From an uncultured Flavobacterium sp. (GTDB lineage Bacteria > Bacteroidota > Bacteroidia > Flavobacteriales > Flavobacteriaceae): a stretch of DNA of 64,000 nt. The position numbers were made by a program, and so were the translations under genes. The DNA is taken from the NCBI GenBank assembly GCA_937773775.1, contig CALJVL010000018.1, forward strand, positions 1-64,000, written 5' to 3'. The notes under the pieces were generated by a model. That model had not been told where the DNA came from, ran no database searches, and worked only from the letters and a program-made list of their open reading frames with translations. Of this stretch, positions 56,176-64,000 are shown in pieces (positions within the stretch are counted from its first letter, which is position 1; each line of letters starts with the position of its first letter).

Positions 56176-56637
56176 ATGAAAAAGACACTTTTACTATTCA
56201 TTTTGTTTTTTGGTTTGGTTACGGCTCAGTCACAAGAACTCAAATGGCATACTGATGTTAAAGAGGCAATTTCTTTGGGAAGTAAAGAGCATAAACCATT
56301 ATTATTGTTCTTCACCGGAAGTGATTGGTGTGGATGGTGTATTCGTTTGCAAAAAGAAGTGTTATTGACACCAGAATTTGCAAAATGGGCTACTGAAAAT
56401 GTTATCCTTGTCGAATTAGATTACCCAAGAAGGACATTACAAACGGCTGAAATAAAAAAACAAAACGGCGAATTACAGCAAGCTTTCGGTATTCAAGGAT
56501 TCCCGACAATTCACTTCGCAAACGGGACTGATAAAGAAGGCAAAGTAAATTTTGAAGGCTTGGGAAATACCGGTTATGTAGCTGGAGGTCCAGTGGCTTG
56601 GCTTGAAGTTGCAAATAAAATTATTAATAGAAAATAA
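56176..56637 (+). CDS. Secreted thioredoxin-family protein
   Basis: 153 residues. Signal MKKTLLLFILFFGLVTAQSQ; thioredoxin-like fold with redox pair Cys52-Gly-Trp-Cys55 (GSDWCGWCIRLQKEV) and the cis-Pro loop FGIQGFPTIHFANG. This CGWC form is common in periplasmic thioredoxin_7-type proteins of Bacteroidota. Probable thiol-disulfide exchange outside the cytoplasm. Follows the second POT gene by 43 bases with its own promoter-like element. It converges on comEC with five bases between. Confidence 0.9.
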   Translation: MKKTLLLFILFFGLVTAQSQELKWHTDVKEAISLGSKEHKPLLLFFTGSDWCGWCIRLQKEVLLTPEFAKWATENVILVELDYPRRTLQTAEIKKQNGELQQAFGIQGFPTIHFANGTDKEGKVNFEGLGNTGYVAGGPVAWLEVANKIINRK

Positions 56638-56642
56638 AACTG

Positions 56643-58679
56643 TCAATTTAGTTTGAAAAATCCCTTTTCGGCAACAGCGTGAAAAGAGATTTTTTGTTTT
56701 TCACAACTGGCTTTCCAATGTTTTTGAAGTATTTTGAAATTTGAGACGTCCGCCACTACGACTTTGGGTTTTAAGAGATGTAACATACGGTCCATATTTA
56801 TTCTAGGAGACTGAGTGATTACAATGATATCTGGTTTTATATCCGTAGGGTAGTTTCCTAGACTATCTAGAATAAGAATTTTGTTGTCTTTAAAAAAAGC
56901 GGTATTTTTAATTTTCTCTGTCCCTTTCAATGTGCTGAAATTAGCAACTAAATAGGAATTTAGCACCCTGTTGCTTTTAGCAGTTTTTAGGACGTTATCG
57001 TGAGCATACAAAACTACATTTTTTCCATCACGCTCGACTACCATAGTGTTTTTTTTAAAATTGAAAAGAATCCATTCTTTTTGGTTTTTGTTGACCCATT
57101 GAGTCTTCATGTATGAAAACTGAATAGTCATGATAGAAATTAATAAGATCATGAGCTTGCCGTAGCTTGGTTTCTTAAACCAAGTAATAGCTGCTAGGAT
57201 CAATAGATATGAACTAAGCATCAAATAAATGTTGAGTGGAATGTCACGGATTATGAAGTGTTCGAATGATGCTATCGCATTGATTATTTTATTGAGCAGA
57301 TAAATTCCCCACTCCAATGGCTTGGACAGAAAAAGCGGAACAAAGTCAAATGCTGCCAAAACCATAACCAACACTCCTAAAATCATTATGACACTCAGTA
57401 ATGGTATAATCGCCAGATTTGTTACAAAGAACAGGCCAGGAAACTGATGAAAGTAATAGATGCTTAAGGGTAGGGTGCCTATTTGTGCAGCGAATGAAAC
57501 GGTAAGTATTCCCCACATATATTCAATAGCTTTTATTTTAGGGGACCAGATGGAGGCAAGAAGTGGTTGGAACCAAATTATAAAAAATAAAGCAATGTAA
57601 CTCAGCTGAAAGCCCACGTCGAATAGAAAGGAAGGTTGGAAAAGTAAAATCAGAAAAACGGAAACTAATATTGTATGATATATATTGACGGTTCTCCGTA
57701 AATGCTGTCCAATTGCGACAAACGAAAACATAGTGGCTGAGCGGACCACCGAGGGTGCCAGACCAGCGATTAATGCAAATGAGAACAAGGAAGCTAGAAT
57801 GATGGTCAGTTTTGTAAACGAACCCTTCGGGCTGTTTGGAATTGGTTTTAGCAAAAAGCTAATAAACAGCAAAATAAAACCAACATGAAGCCCAGAAACA
57901 GACAAAATATGTACTGCTCCAGCGTATTGGTAATCTTGGATGATTTCGGGTAAAACATCTTGTTTCTGCCCCATTATTAAGGCGATCGCTACGTTCAATT
58001 CAGTGTTGTTGAAATTGCTTTTTTGTAGATTGTGGATGATAGAAGTCCTTAGTTTTGAACTGTAGTACCAGATGTCTTTTTTATAGTCGGGACTAATGCT
58101 GATGGACTCTTTATCCGCGTACAGTTGTGCGTAAATTTGTTTCTTTTCGAGATAGGCACTATAATCAAATTGGTTTGGATTATTTGGAGGTTTGTTTTCA
58201 TAGGGAACTCCTCTAACTTGCAGCGAAGTGCCGGTTTCGAATTCATAATTCATGCTGTTTTTCCGAACATTCAAAAGTATCCTCCCAGAGTGTTTTTTAC
58301 TATCAATATGATTGATTAGAGCGATATACCGGTCATTAAAATTAGTGCTTTTTAATTTCTCTCTGATGACAAGTGATAAAAGATGAGGTTTCTCAAAAAT
58401 GCTTCTTTCGTGGATGTAGTTTGCTTTTTGATAAGAATCTGTGTGTACGATTTGTGTAGTTATGCCCACAAAAACTGAGGCAATATAAGTCGCTAAACCA
58501 AAGTAAAAGCTATTGCTAAAGGTGTTTTTCAGGGCGAAATAACTAATCCCTAAGTAAAGAAGGCTAATCAACATCAACCCAAATATTGTCGTCAGTTCTG
58601 GTTTTAGGTAAAAGGCGAGTAATAGCCCCAGTACAAAACCAATAGTAATTCTTGCTAAGGGGAACTGCAGTACTTTCAT
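56643..58679 (-). CDS. comEC: ComEC/Rec2-family DNA-uptake membrane protein
   Basis: 678 residues. N-terminal membrane helices and an OB-like periplasmic region (about 95-200, SLVIREKLKSTNFNDRYIA) precede the competence domain (ALIMGQKQDVLPEIIQDYQYAGAVHILSVSGLHVGFILLFI; APSVVRSATMFSFVAIG). The C-terminal region (about 525-678) is a beta-lactamase-like fold without the metal-binding His motif, as in many Bacteroidota ComEC. It forms the channel for single-stranded DNA entry in transformation. Frame intact. Confidence 0.9.
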   Translation of the reverse strand: MKVLQFPLARITIGFVLGLLLAFYLKPELTTIFGLMLISLLYLGISYFALKNTFSNSFYFGLATYIASVFVGITTQIVHTDSYQKANYIHERSIFEKPHLLSLVIREKLKSTNFNDRYIALINHIDSKKHSGRILLNVRKNSMNYEFETGTSLQVRGVPYENKPPNNPNQFDYSAYLEKKQIYAQLYADKESISISPDYKKDIWYYSSKLRTSIIHNLQKSNFNNTELNVAIALIMGQKQDVLPEIIQDYQYAGAVHILSVSGLHVGFILLFISFLLKPIPNSPKGSFTKLTIILASLFSFALIAGLAPSVVRSATMFSFVAIGQHLRRTVNIYHTILVSVFLILLFQPSFLFDVGFQLSYIALFFIIWFQPLLASIWSPKIKAIEYMWGILTVSFAAQIGTLPLSIYYFHQFPGLFFVTNLAIIPLLSVIMILGVLVMVLAAFDFVPLFLSKPLEWGIYLLNKIINAIASFEHFIIRDIPLNIYLMLSSYLLILAAITWFKKPSYGKLMILLISIMTIQFSYMKTQWVNKNQKEWILFNFKKNTMVVERDGKNVVLYAHDNVLKTAKSNRVLNSYLVANFSTLKGTEKIKNTAFFKDNKILILDSLGNYPTDIKPDIIVITQSPRINMDRMLHLLKPKVVVADVSNFKILQKHWKASCEKQKISFHAVAEKGFFKLN

Positions 58680-58722
58680 AGTTCTAAAGTACAGCTTTTT
58701 AGCAAAATAAAATTTATTTGTT

Positions 58723-59244
58723 TTATTCCAAAATTCGGTTTAGCTGAGCAAATGTTTTTTTATAATAGGGCTGTTTGGTAGAGGAAATAATTACCCCTTT
58801 AGAGGTGGAGGTATGTATGAACTTTATCTCTTGGTCATTGACCTCAGTCACTATACCAACATGGTTTATTTGAGATCTGTTATTTGTTTTGAAAAATATT
58901 AAATCTCCTTTTTTAGCTTCATCAGTGTTTTTACCGAAATCGGTACCGGTTTTCGATTGCTCAATTGAAGTTCGGGGAAGTTTAATATCAAACTGGCTAA
59001 AGGTCGAGTATACTAAACCTGAACAATCAAATCCGGATTTGCTTGTTCCCGCAGTTTTGTATTTAACCCCTATATTTTGTGATGCCGAGTCTACTATTTC
59101 ATCAATAAGTTTGTTTGTATTGCTCGAGCTTAAATTAATTCTGTTTTTATCCGGTGTTTTCTCTTTAGAAGTTAGCATCGCCGATGAAGGTTTACATGAA
59201 GTAAAAACGGCAATCAACAGCGATATGTATAATAGTTGCTTCAA
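58723..59244 (-). CDS. NlpC/P60 (C40) lipoprotein
   Basis: 173 residues. Lipoprotein signal ending FTSC (Cys17). The C40 domain has the catalytic Cys74 in FDCSGLVYS, His128 in INHVGIV and His144 in FIHTSTSKG. It probably cuts peptide cross-links in murein. It lies between comEC and lpxB on the same strand, 37 bases before lpxB's 3' end. Confidence 0.92.
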   Translation of the reverse strand: MKQLLYISLLIAVFTSCKPSSAMLTSKEKTPDKNRINLSSSNTNKLIDEIVDSASQNIGVKYKTAGTSKSGFDCSGLVYSTFSQFDIKLPRTSIEQSKTGTDFGKNTDEAKKGDLIFFKTNNRSQINHVGIVTEVNDQEIKFIHTSTSKGVIISSTKQPYYKKTFAQLNRILE

Positions 59245-59281
59245 AAGACAGAGTTGTTTTTGGTTAAGTTTAATTTTTGCA

Positions 59282-60394
59282 TTACTTTAAATCAGCGATT
59301 ATTAGTTTAGCGGTTGTTTCACTAGCTCCAATTCCGCCAAGTTTTGCTTCGAGCAAATCATATTTTTGCAAAAGCTGTTTACGGTGACTAGGTTCCAATA
59401 TTTTTTCTAATTCCCTTTGGATGTTTCTTGTGTTGAAATCGTCCTGTATTAATTCGGTCACGACTTCCTCGTCCATGATTAGATTTACAAGCGAAATGTA
59501 TTTTAGAGTAATGATGTGTTTTGCAATTTGGTAAGAAGCCCAGCTGCCTTTGTAGCAGACTACCTCAGGCACCTTGAAAAGAGCAGTTTCGAGTGTAGCT
59601 GTCCCAGAAGTGACCAAAGCAGCTGTTGCTATTTTCAATAAATCATAAGTTTTATTGGAAATGAATTTTATGTTTCCATTAGAAATAAATTTTTCATAGA
59701 AAGAGTATTCTTGACTCGGGGCTCCCGCAATCACAAATTGATAGTCAGGAAAATCATCTACTATACTTATCATCACGGAAAGCATTTTTGTGATTTCCTG
59801 TTTTCGGCTGCCGGGAAGTAACGCAATGATGGGTTTTTCATTTAACTGATTTTCGTCCTTAAAAACGATTGGGTCAACTATAGCTTGGATATGAATGGCG
59901 TCAATTAAGGGATGACCGACAAACTCTACTGGAAAATTATGCTTGTCTTCGTAGAACTTTTTTTCAAAAGGTAAAATAACATACATGTTATCGACATCAC
60001 GTTTGATATCGATAATCCTATTTTCTTTCCAAGCCCATATTTGTGGTGAAATATAATAATGTGTCCTAATACCGCGTTCTTTCGCCCACTTAGCGATACG
60101 CATATTAAATCCCGGATAGTCAATAAATATAATTACGTCAGGTTCAAACTTTAGAATATCTCTTTTGCAAATCTTTATGTTAGCTAAGATCGTTTTTAGA
60201 TTAAATAGCACTTCGATAAATCCCATGAAGGCCAATTCTCGATAATGCTTCACCATTATGCCACCCGCTTTTTGCATCAAATCGCCGCCCCAAAAACGAA
60301 TATCTGCACTATCATCTTCCTTAAATAAAGCTTTCATTAAATTAGAACCATGCAAATCGCCCGATGCCTCTCCGGCTATAATGTAGTATTTCAT
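59282..60394 (-). CDS. lpxB: Lipid-A-disaccharide synthase
   Basis: 370 residues, normal for LpxB. Motifs: YYIIAGEASGDLHGSNLMKAL, AFMGFIEVLFNLKTI, FIDYPGFNMRIAKWAKERGI, YYISPQIWAWKENRI, LPFEKKFYEDK, FVGHPLID, IALLPGSRKQEI and SGTATLETALFKVPEVVCYK. It joins UDP-2,3-diacylglucosamine with lipid X to make the lipid A disaccharide. Follows the surE region on the same strand. Frame intact. Confidence 0.97.
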   Translation of the reverse strand: MKYYIIAGEASGDLHGSNLMKALFKEDDSADIRFWGGDLMQKAGGIMVKHYRELAFMGFIEVLFNLKTILANIKICKRDILKFEPDVIIFIDYPGFNMRIAKWAKERGIRTHYYISPQIWAWKENRIIDIKRDVDNMYVILPFEKKFYEDKHNFPVEFVGHPLIDAIHIQAIVDPIVFKDENQLNEKPIIALLPGSRKQEITKMLSVMISIVDDFPDYQFVIAGAPSQEYSFYEKFISNGNIKFISNKTYDLLKIATAALVTSGTATLETALFKVPEVVCYKGSWASYQIAKHIITLKYISLVNLIMDEEVVTELIQDDFNTRNIQRELEKILEPSHRKQLLQKYDLLEAKLGGIGASETTAKLIIADLK

Positions 60395-60476
60395 TTCTTT
60401 AGGATGTGAATTGTTATTTTATTTGTGCTAACAAAATTAGTTCTTGAATGTTCAGAAATCAAACTATTTGGTTGTT

Positions 60477-60748
60477 TTAAACAATCAAAGTGAATATTAT
60501 TATAGAAATGACCGCCAAAAGAATGCCGCGTGCCATAGGCTCCTTTTTTAATTTCAATAAAACCGTAAAAATAATCAAGTCAAGAATACTGTGGGGGGTG
60601 ATTAATTTTCCAAGAGGACTTTGAAAACTAAAGGTTTGCACGACAGCTATAAATCAAAGTCGGTAAATAATATAATAAAAAGGTAAATGCTCAGTAATCA
60701 CTGAAGAAGACTGATTACGAACCCTACTATTTTGTCAATTTTATTCAT
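60477..60748 (-). pseudogene. Small membrane protein gene between surE and lpxB, frame broken
   Basis: An ATG at 60748 overlaps the surE stop (ATGAATAA) and begins MNKIDKIVGFVISLLQ, then stops. Later, one frame reads IAVVQTFSFQSPLGKLITPHSILDLIIFTVL, LKLKKEPMARGILLAVISIIIFTLIV and a stop at 60477. The second part is clearly protein-like with two hydrophobic helices. The 272-base length is not divisible by three, so at least one indel and one stop separate the parts. Decay and sequence error are both possible. Family not recognised. Confidence 0.5.
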
Positions 60749-61520
60749 TCCATTTCCAAGTGTTAAGTAATTGTGACGCATGATGCGCAGTCAAATCGAA
60801 TTGCACTGGCACCACGGATACATAACCGTTCGCGAGAGCCCACTCATCCGTGTCTTCTCCTTTGTCTTGGTTTACGAACTCGCCCGCTAGCCAGTAATAA
60901 TCTCTCCCCTGAGGAGTTTGTCGCTTATCGAATTTTTCTACCCACATAGCTTTGGCCTGACGACAAATTTTTATTCCTCTAATGTTTTCTTTTTTCAGTT
61001 TTGGAAAATTTACATTCAACACTACTCCATGTGGTAAATTATTTTTCAAAACTTCTAAGGCGATTTTTCGAATGAAAGGTTTCATTGTTTCAAAATCTGC
61101 ATTCCAATCATAATCTAACAGCGAAAATCCGATAGCGGGAATACCCTCAATGCCTGCTTCGACAGCGGCGCTCATGGTTCCTGAATAAATTACATTGATA
61201 GAAGAATTCGATCCGTGATTGACTCCAGAAACGCAAAGGTCTGGTTTTCTTTTAAGGATTTCATTTACAGCTAATTTTACACAATCGACTGGAGTTCCGC
61301 TGCAGCTGTATTCCGTAATCACATCGTTTTCCTTTGATATTTTGTTTAAATATAAAGTGTTGTTTGTGGTTATGGCATGCCCCATTCCGCTCTGTGGTTT
61401 ATCAGGTGCTACAACTATAACTTCACCAATATCAGACATTACGGCAATTAATGCTCTGAGTCCAGGGGCCGAGACACCGTCATCATTAGTAATTAGGATT
61501 AGAGGTTTAGCTATATTCAT
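60741..61520 (-). CDS. surE: 5'/3'-nucleotidase SurE
   Basis: 259 residues. Metal-binding ILITNDDGVSAPGLRAL, VVAPDKPQSGMGHAITT, SCSGTPVDCVKLAV, DLCVSGVNHGSNSS, YSGTMSAAVEAGIEGIPAIGFS and NVNFP are SurE motifs. It hydrolyses nucleoside monophosphates in survival and nucleotide turnover. The stop codon overlaps the start of the small membrane gene that follows. Divergent from the protease gene at 61749. Confidence 0.97.
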   Translation of the reverse strand: MNIAKPLILITNDDGVSAPGLRALIAVMSDIGEVIVVAPDKPQSGMGHAITTNNTLYLNKISKENDVITEYSCSGTPVDCVKLAVNEILKRKPDLCVSGVNHGSNSSINVIYSGTMSAAVEAGIEGIPAIGFSLLDYDWNADFETMKPFIRKIALEVLKNNLPHGVVLNVNFPKLKKENIRGIKICRQAKAMWVEKFDKRQTPQGRDYYWLAGEFVNQDKGEDTDEWALANGYVSVVPVQFDLTAHHASQLLNTWKWNE

Positions 61521-61688
61521 TATTGGATGTTTTTTTTATTAAAAATATGCTGCGAAGGCTGAGATTAGTTATGGCAGTCAAGTATATTTCTAACAAAGAA
61601 AACAAAAATTATTAACTTGAATGATTAAAGCCAAAACAAAAAAAACAATTTATATCTTTAACAAAAATTTATGTGGGCCTTGGAAACG

Positions 61689-61714
61689 TTGGCATAATTT
61701 TTACCGTACTTTAG
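61689..61714 (+). promoter_or_regulatory. Candidate promoter of the C-terminal processing protease
   Basis: TTG at 61689-61691 and TACTTTAG at 61707-61714 (one mismatch to TAnnTTTG), 15 bases apart and 34 before the start codon. Confidence 0.4.
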
Positions 61715-61748
61715 TTTAAAAATTTGGATGAATACAATTATTAACTTT

Positions 61749-64000
61749 ATGAAAAGGAATTATAAAATACTTCTTGCAGTTACCGTCTTGTCGGTGACAT
61801 TATTTGCATTTAAAATTAAATCCGGAGTTGATTCTAACCCTGATAAGGATAAGCTGCTTTTGGAATTATTGACGTTTGTGATTGAAAAAGGGCATTATGA
61901 TCCCGCCGCAATTGACGACGATTTTTCGAAAGGAATATATAAAGATTACGTTCAGGCCTTAGACCCTTCAAAACGGTTTTTCCTACAGTCAGATATTGAT
62001 GATTTTTCAAAATTTGAAACCGAATTGGATGACCAATTGATGAATAAAGATTTGACTTTCTTTAGCCTTACGTATGACCGTTTGATGAAAAGAATGGAAG
62101 AAAGCAAAAAGATATATAAAGAAATTTTAAGTACTCCTTTTGACTATACAGTAGATGAGAGCTTTAATACAGATTATGATAAAGCACCTTACGCTAAATC
62201 TGTGGCGGAACTTACTGATAGATGGAGAAAACAAATTAAATTATCAACGCTTTCCTCATTGACTGATCGCTTGAAAATTCAAGAAGATAAAAGTAAGGGT
62301 GTAGTTGATCAAAAAAGCTCAGACAGTTTATCAATTATAGGACAAGATGTAAAAATTAACAAAAGCGGGATAGAGAAAATAAAGGATAGTGATTCAGTTG
62401 TGGATGGAAAACCTAAAAGTTTTGCAGAATTAGAAAAAGAGACTCGCGAAAATGCTAAAAAATCATTAGATGAATATTTTGGTTTTATGAATGATTTAGA
62501 TCGCGACGACTGGTTCTCAGTTTATATAAACTCGATTACAGCCCGTTTTGATCCGCACACCAATTATTTTGCACCTGAAGAAAAAGACCGTTTCGACGTA
62601 AGCATGAGTGGGAAATTAGAAGGAATAGGCGCGCGTCTTCAAAAGAAAAATGATTTCACTGAGATTTCAGAGCTTATTTCAGGAGGTCCGGCTTGGAGAG
62701 GAAAACAGCTGGAAGCTGGAGATCTAGTGATGAAAGTAGCCCAAGGTAATGAACTTGCCGTTGATGTGGTTGGGATGCGTCTTGATGATGTTGTTAAAAA
62801 AATTAAAGGGCCTAAAGGTTCTGAAGTACGTCTTACCGTAAAGAAAGTAGACGGAACAATTAAGATTATTTCTATAATAAGAGATATTGTTGAGATTGAA
62901 GAAACCTACGCTAAATCAAGTGTCGTTAATAAAAACGGACTTAAATATGGCGTTATTTATTTGCCTAAATTCTATATTGATTTTGAAAATAAAGATGGCA
63001 GGGATGCTGGAAAAGACATTGCTTTAGAAGTTGAAAGATTAAAAAAAGCGGGTGTAAGTGGTATTGTACTAGATGTTCGCGATGATGGCGGAGGATCACT
63101 ATCGACTGTTGTAGATATTGCGGGGCTATTTATAGAGCAAGGTCCAATTGTTCAAATCAAATCTGCAGGAAGAAAAAAAGAGGTGCTTTATGATAGGGAC
63201 AAAAAAATTGAATGGGATGGTCCGTTAGTAATAATGGTAAACAGTTTTTCAGCTTCGGCTTCAGAAATATTGGCTGCGGCGATTCAAGATTATAAGAGAG
63301 GAGTTATCATTGGAAGCAAACAAACATATGGCAAAGGAACCGTTCAAAATGTGATTGATTTAAATCAATTTGTACGAAATAGTGATGTAGGTGACTTAGG
63401 TGCGTTAAAAACGACTACTCAAAAATTTTACAGAATTAATGGTGGTTCAACGCAGTTGGAAGGGGTGAGTAGCGATATTGTGATGCCGGACAGATACGCC
63501 TATTTGAAAATGGGTGAACGAGATATCGATAACGCAATGCCATGGGATAAAATCGAGTCGGCCGAATATACTGTTTGGGATAAAACAGCTAGTTTTGACA
63601 AAGCGATATCGAACAGTAAAATCCGAATAGAAAATAATTCGCAATTTAAATTGATAGAAGAAAATGCGAAATGGATTGATGGTCGTAGTGAAGATAATAC
63701 TTATAGCTTGAACATGAAGAAATTCAAGATAGCTCAAAGTGCAATTGAGGAATCAGCTAAGAAATATAAGCCTATTTCAAAATATAAAAATTCATTGCAG
63801 TTCTCGTCTCTACCTTATGAGCTAGTGGAAACTTCTAAAGACAGTATTTTAAAAGAAAAAAGAGACAGGTGGCATGAAGCCTTATCGAAGGATGTTTATG
63901 TCGAAGAAGCGTTAAACGTTTTAGATGATTTGCAATCTAAAATCGGTCTTAAAAAGGACCTTCCAGCTAAAATGGAAAAAGAAATACTAGCTAAGTCATA
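61749..64000 (+). CDS. C-terminal processing (tail-specific) protease, S41 family, reaches window end
   Basis: At least 750 residues, beginning MKRNYKILLAVTVLSVTLFAFK (signal anchor). The N-terminal helical domain (LLLELLTFVIEKGHYDP, LDPSKRFFL) is followed by a PDZ domain (GKLEGIGARLQKKND, GGPAWRGKQLEAGDLVMKV). The peptidase domain has YLPKFYIDF, LDVRDDGGGSLS, the Ser in NSFSASASEILAAA and the Lys in GSKQTYGKGTVQ. The frame is open to the last base; the final two bases (TA) may begin the stop codon, which would fit the family's usual length. It cuts proteins at their C-terminus in the periplasm. Confidence 0.93.
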   Translation, partial: MKRNYKILLAVTVLSVTLFAFKIKSGVDSNPDKDKLLLELLTFVIEKGHYDPAAIDDDFSKGIYKDYVQALDPSKRFFLQSDIDDFSKFETELDDQLMNKDLTFFSLTYDRLMKRMEESKKIYKEILSTPFDYTVDESFNTDYDKAPYAKSVAELTDRWRKQIKLSTLSSLTDRLKIQEDKSKGVVDQKSSDSLSIIGQDVKINKSGIEKIKDSDSVVDGKPKSFAELEKETRENAKKSLDEYFGFMNDLDRDDWFSVYINSITARFDPHTNYFAPEEKDRFDVSMSGKLEGIGARLQKKNDFTEISELISGGPAWRGKQLEAGDLVMKVAQGNELAVDVVGMRLDDVVKKIKGPKGSEVRLTVKKVDGTIKIISIIRDIVEIEETYAKSSVVNKNGLKYGVIYLPKFYIDFENKDGRDAGKDIALEVERLKKAGVSGIVLDVRDDGGGSLSTVVDIAGLFIEQGPIVQIKSAGRKKEVLYDRDKKIEWDGPLVIMVNSFSASASEILAAAIQDYKRGVIIGSKQTYGKGTVQNVIDLNQFVRNSDVGDLGALKTTTQKFYRINGGSTQLEGVSSDIVMPDRYAYLKMGERDIDNAMPWDKIESAEYTVWDKTASFDKAISNSKIRIENNSQFKLIEENAKWIDGRSEDNTYSLNMKKFKIAQSAIEESAKKYKPISKYKNSLQFSSLPYELVETSKDSILKEKRDRWHEALSKDVYVEEALNVLDDLQSKIGLKKDLPAKMEKEILAKS

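Overview
The window looks like a chromosome segment of a Flavobacterium-like member of the Bacteroidota. The evidence is AT-rich DNA, a SusC/SusD/SusE locus, type IX secretion (T9SS) C-terminal sorting domains, TAnnTTTG-type promoter elements, surface lipoproteins, a class II HMG-CoA reductase, and closely packed Flavobacteriia-type gene orders.

Layout. 1-9.7 kb: an alpha-glucan utilisation locus with a SusC-like receptor (5' end outside the window), SusD, a SusE-like protein, a GH13 amylase with a T9SS sorting domain, and an FN3 lipoprotein. It closes with paired terminators. 9.8-23.6 kb: an acetate/propionate uptake and activation block. It holds acs, a prpE-like gene, a receiver-only response regulator, a CrbS-like transporter-histidine kinase, a two-subunit sodium:solute symporter, a porin, a zinc-ribbon DNA-binding protein, a cNMP/CBS/DUF294 protein and a DnaQ-like exonuclease. 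23.6-29 kb: a broken IS30 element, an AraC regulator and ppdK. 29-41.4 kb: an accessory region ending next to tRNA-Phe. It holds two decayed IS3 elements, several pseudogenes, a TlpA-like protein, and a 1021-residue collagen-like protein with a C-type-lectin-like (Fib_succ_major) C-terminus. 41.6-64 kb: mostly core genes: coaX, an outer-membrane protein, lptC, a CorC-like protein, a PpiD/SurA-like foldase, mevalonate genes, an S9 peptidase, two POT transporters, a thioredoxin, comEC, an NlpC/P60 lipoprotein, lpxB, surE and a C-terminal processing protease that runs off the end.

Most interesting observation. Just downstream of the collagen-like gene is an AAC-rich segment (32169-32315). It aligns codon by codon with that gene's 3' end (32486-32629). 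Mismatches are about threefold enriched at adenines of the downstream copy. This is the pattern of a template repeat and variable repeat of a diversity-generating retroelement (DGR). No reverse transcriptase is visible and non-adenine differences exist, so it is best read as a diverged, relic or remotely driven DGR cassette.

Reading-frame caution. Five otherwise conserved genes (prpE-like, CrbS-like, porin, S9 peptidase, first POT transporter) carry 12 single-base insertions, nearly all in homopolymer runs. Removing them gives full-length proteins, so sequence errors are more likely than decay. By contrast, the 29-41 kb region carries in-frame nonsense codons, often at tryptophan positions, and truncations, which look like real decay.
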